This document shows positions 61,462-64,000 of a stretch of DNA of 64,000 nt, piece by piece. Position 1 is the stretch's first letter. The number at the start of each line of letters is the position of its first letter. Location: contig JAFQRE010000002.1 in NCBI GenBank assembly GCA_017410245.1, forward strand, positions 54,431-118,430, read 5' to 3'. The translations under genes were made by a program, and so were the position numbers. The notes below the pieces were generated by a model. The model ran no database searches. It was not told the DNA's origin and worked only from the letters and a program-made list of their open reading frames with translations. This DNA is from Bacteroidaceae bacterium (GTDB taxonomy: Bacteria > Bacteroidota > Bacteroidia > Bacteroidales > Barnesiellaceae_A).

Positions 61462-64000
61462 TTAACCTTTCGATATACCAGCAGGTTCTGTCAAGCAGTA
61501 GCGGTCGTACCACTGTCGTTTCTCGGGAGTATCGATAGGGTCATACTCACTGATGATGCAACCCGTTGAGAGGTCGTCGGCAAGGGCAAGGATAATCTCT
61601 GTGAGCTCGAGAGTATCTTCCAACTGCTTACCCTCGGGGCAGAATATATTACGCTCCTTGATATGCTCATAGCCATAAATAGCACCCATAATATTGCCAC
61701 AAACTGAGCCTGTAGAGTCGCTATCGCCGTCGTGGTTGACCGAGGCTATAATAGCATCTTCCACACTGTCGATATGGCGAATAGCACAATAGAGTGCGAT
61801 AGCCCAAGTCTCCTCAGCAACCCAGCCTTCGCCCAACTGACGGATAGCGTCTGCATCAGAGATATCTGAGTGAGCCAGTCGTACAGCTTTATCGGTCAAT
61901 TCCTTTAAGTATCGCTTGTCGGGTTCGTATTTACCTTTATAAATACGGTCAAGGATATTAACTGTATCAGCTACAATATTGTCAATCTCCTCACGCACCT
62001 GATTGGCAGACATCGGTACAACCTTGTTGAGCAATATTGTAAGTAATGATGCGGGCAAGTAACCGAGAGGGTGTTTGTGGGTGCATTCGGCTATCTCGGC
62101 ACCGGCCTCAGCAAGTTCCTCGATCGAATATCCTTCTATGTTTCTTAAAGCAAATCCTGCATTGAGCAAGGCAATAGGAGCAACACGCATAATGCCGCCA
62201 CAACCCTTACTATCGTTTTCTACCAATACACCTCTAAACATACTCTCGCAAGCACTCAAACAAGTACTGCCAGGAGCACGATATTGAGCCATTTGGGGCA
62301 GGTCGCGCAACCAAGTTGGGTGCCAGTCACCAAAAGACATCACTTTCTTTCGCCCGGTCTGCGTGTAATACCAATCAAGATATGCCTCTTTGACATACTT
62401 TTCGGGACGAGCACCGATTCCACGCATACAACCACGCGTAAGCCCCATAAGCAGACCATTGGCCGTAAAGAGCGTCATCTGCGTATCGTCGCTAATGAGA
62501 GCTTTGCCATTGCTATCAAGAGCAAACTTGGTAATACCTTGCTCTCCAAAACGAGAGAGTATTGCTCGACGATTAATAAATTCAACCACATAACCCAAAG
62601 CATCGCCTGCAGCACCCGCCATCAGACAACCACGAATGCAGTCGGTAACTCGCTTGGCTTTTTCCTCCTTGTATGACTTGCAGGCATTTATGAATTGCTC
62701 TACAAAGTCTATCTGCTCCTTCGTCTCAGGGGTTTCTTTATGGGCCGACTTGGGCATCTCTGAGAAAATTTCGTGAAGGGCCTCTAAAGTGTGGTTCAAA
62801 TCAGGTTCTTTACATTTCTGAGCGAGGTAGCAAGCCACAATCGTTCCGGTGCGACCTACACCACCCCGGCAATGTACATACACATAACCGTCCATTTTCT
62901 TGAGTTCCTCGATGCGTAGCAACAAGCGTTGAACGCTTTCAATACTTTTAGGTGCACCACAATCCCTGATTGGGAAGCGAGTGTATGTGGTGTCGGAGGG
63001 CAGCAAGTGACTATACGGACATAGCTCGCCCTCCTCGGTAAGGTCTATGAAGTGTCGGATACCGAAGTGATGCATTTGCTCAATCTTGCACTTGGCAACC
63101 TCATCGTCCTTATCGCCCGGATATTCTCCTGCATAGATAGTTCCGTTGCCATGAACTTCGTATGACTGATTCAAAGGGCGATTGATAAACGCCAAGAAGC
63201 GGTCATTGATATCCAACAAGTCGGGAGGAAGTAACTCTCTACACTTATCCTCAATCTCATGAGAAAGTCTGCCGGAGCTAAACGATGTAAACGGCCATTC
63301 TGCTGTAGCAATTGAAGCGGTCATACACCCGATAGTGTCTGAATCGCCACCCATCGACACTGCTAAACGGATTGCCTTCTCTGCGCAATGCGGCTCTTGC
63401 AGAAATGCCATAATAGCAATAGGAACACTTCCTTGACAAGTGACATCAAACGTGTAGTCTTCGCGAATCTCCCTTATATCAATATCAAGGTTATATCCAA
63501 AATTCTTTTCAACAAAGCGTTTGATTTTGCCTTCAACATTAAACATCGCAGTTCGCTTCAGATAGATAGCGGCAGCTATTGCCTGTGCCCCTTTAATGCC
63601 TTCGGGGTGATTGTGGCTCACAGAGGCTGTGATGCGAGCAAGTTCCAAAGCCTCCTCCATAGAGTTGGCATACATACCAACCGGGCTCACTCGCATAGCA
63701 GAGCCATTGCCAAAGCTGTTATATGGCTCCGGATTGTCTGTTGCGAGCCACCGGTTGAACATTCCACCGTAACCGGCATGGGGGTACTTACGACCCAAAC
63801 GCTGCATACACTCCACAAGACCTCGCTCACTATGTGCAGGATCGGTCATTAACCATTCGGCAACAGCCAAGGTCATCACCGTATCATCGGTAAAGCGACT
63901 ACCTTTGGGCAGTAACTCAAAATCCTCAGTTTTAACATTATTCCACTCACGGGTAGAGCCGATAATATCACCGACAATTCCACCTAAAATCTTATTGTAA
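61462..64000 (-). CDS. ADP-ribosylglycohydrolase - dual-specificity phosphatase - ADP-ribosylglycohydrolase fusion, partial (5' end outside window)
   Basis: At least 845 residues, running off the right edge close to its start (visible: YNKILGGIVGDIIGSTREW...). First ARH domain: metal motifs FTDDTVMT (about 63885) and GGDSDTIG (about 63340). Then a tyrosine/dual-specificity phosphatase with the CX5R loop VHCRGGVGRTGT near 62860. Then a second ARH domain with DALGYVVEF (about 62595), ISDDTQMT (about 62490) and HDGDSDSTG (about 61725). ARH enzymes remove ADP-ribose from proteins; the phosphatase removes phosphate. All active-site motifs look intact in all three parts. The macro-like gene follows on the same strand, so the region looks like an ADP-ribose-signal module. 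Confidence 0.9.
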   Translation of the reverse strand, partial: YNKILGGIVGDIIGSTREWNNVKTEDFELLPKGSRFTDDTVMTLAVAEWLMTDPAHSERGLVECMQRLGRKYPHAGYGGMFNRWLATDNPEPYNSFGNGSAMRVSPVGMYANSMEEALELARITASVSHNHPEGIKGAQAIAAAIYLKRTAMFNVEGKIKRFVEKNFGYNLDIDIREIREDYTFDVTCQGSVPIAIMAFLQEPHCAEKAIRLAVSMGGDSDTIGCMTASIATAEWPFTSFSSGRLSHEIEDKCRELLPPDLLDINDRFLAFINRPLNQSYEVHGNGTIYAGEYPGDKDDEVAKCKIEQMHHFGIRHFIDLTEEGELCPYSHLLPSDTTYTRFPIRDCGAPKSIESVQRLLLRIEELKKMDGYVYVHCRGGVGRTGTIVACYLAQKCKEPDLNHTLEALHEIFSEMPKSAHKETPETKEQIDFVEQFINACKSYKEEKAKRVTDCIRGCLMAGAAGDALGYVVEFINRRAILSRFGEQGITKFALDSNGKALISDDTQMTLFTANGLLMGLTRGCMRGIGARPEKYVKEAYLDWYYTQTGRKKVMSFGDWHPTWLRDLPQMAQYRAPGSTCLSACESMFRGVLVENDSKGCGGIMRVAPIALLNAGFALRNIEGYSIEELAEAGAEIAECTHKHPLGYLPASLLTILLNKVVPMSANQVREEIDNIVADTVNILDRIYKGKYEPDKRYLKELTDKAVRLAHSDISDADAIRQLGEGWVAEETWAIALYCAIRHIDSVEDAIIASVNHDGDSDSTGSVCGNIMGAIYGYEHIKERNIFCPEGKQLEDTLELTEIILALADDLSTGCIISEYDPIDTPEKRQWYDRYCLTEPAGISKG

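Overview
The window is chromosomal DNA of a member of the Bacteroidales (Bacteroidota), most likely a gut or oral species. The evidence is the set of typical families (BspA-type leucine-rich repeat protein with a type IX secretion tail, GldB, GLPGLI, DUF4827, DUF4286 and TonB receptors). Promoters also repeatedly show the Bacteroidota pattern TTG/TTTG, 19-21 bases, TAnnTTTG. I cannot assign a genus.

Layout. 1-12.1 kb: an M23 peptidase (cut by the left edge), alaS, a secreted repeat protein, a phosphohexomutase, a C69 dipeptidase and a second M23 peptidase. 12.3-23.5 kb: tRNA-Asp, a YeiH-type exporter with a LysR regulator, aroE, gldB, an amidase and an MlaD-like protein, dnaA, then a radical SAM/small protein/TonB receptor operon. 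23.5-30.1 kb: an AT-rich accessory island. 30.2-32.3 kb: three tandem paralogous envelope proteins and the stump of a fourth. 32.6-53.9 kb: mostly housekeeping genes (tgt, a LptF/G permease, metG, a flippase, rpe, a glmM-nrnA-NUDIX-topB-mazG operon, serB, tRNA-Ala, ruvC) and a double acyltransferase. 54-64 kb: a vWA protein, a DUF2807 lipoprotein, a long minus-strand run of small poorly known proteins, then a macro-like protein and an ADP-ribosylglycohydrolase/phosphatase/ADP-ribosylglycohydrolase fusion cut by the right edge.

The most interesting part is the AT-rich island. A 4.1 kb block (59-aa exported peptide, GLPGLI protein, large TonB-type outer-membrane protein) lies between two perfect 134-bp direct repeats. 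The repeat is the 3' end of the preceding TonB receptor gene, so the receptor tail has been duplicated. Next comes a 156-bp element with perfect 21-bp inverted ends that encloses a consensus Bacteroidota promoter pointing away from the next gene, which is the layout of an invertible promoter in the OFF position. Downstream are a tiny membrane peptide and a 584-aa protein that joins an EF-Tu domain-2-like barrel, a 12-bp tandem-repeat linker, a caspase-like protease with intact His/Cys, and a ribosomal L7/L12 C-terminal-like domain. I propose this as a candidate phase-variable, translation-linked caspase system. The architecture is read from the sequence; the function is inference.

Most transcription units end in strong hairpins, several of them shared by convergent genes.
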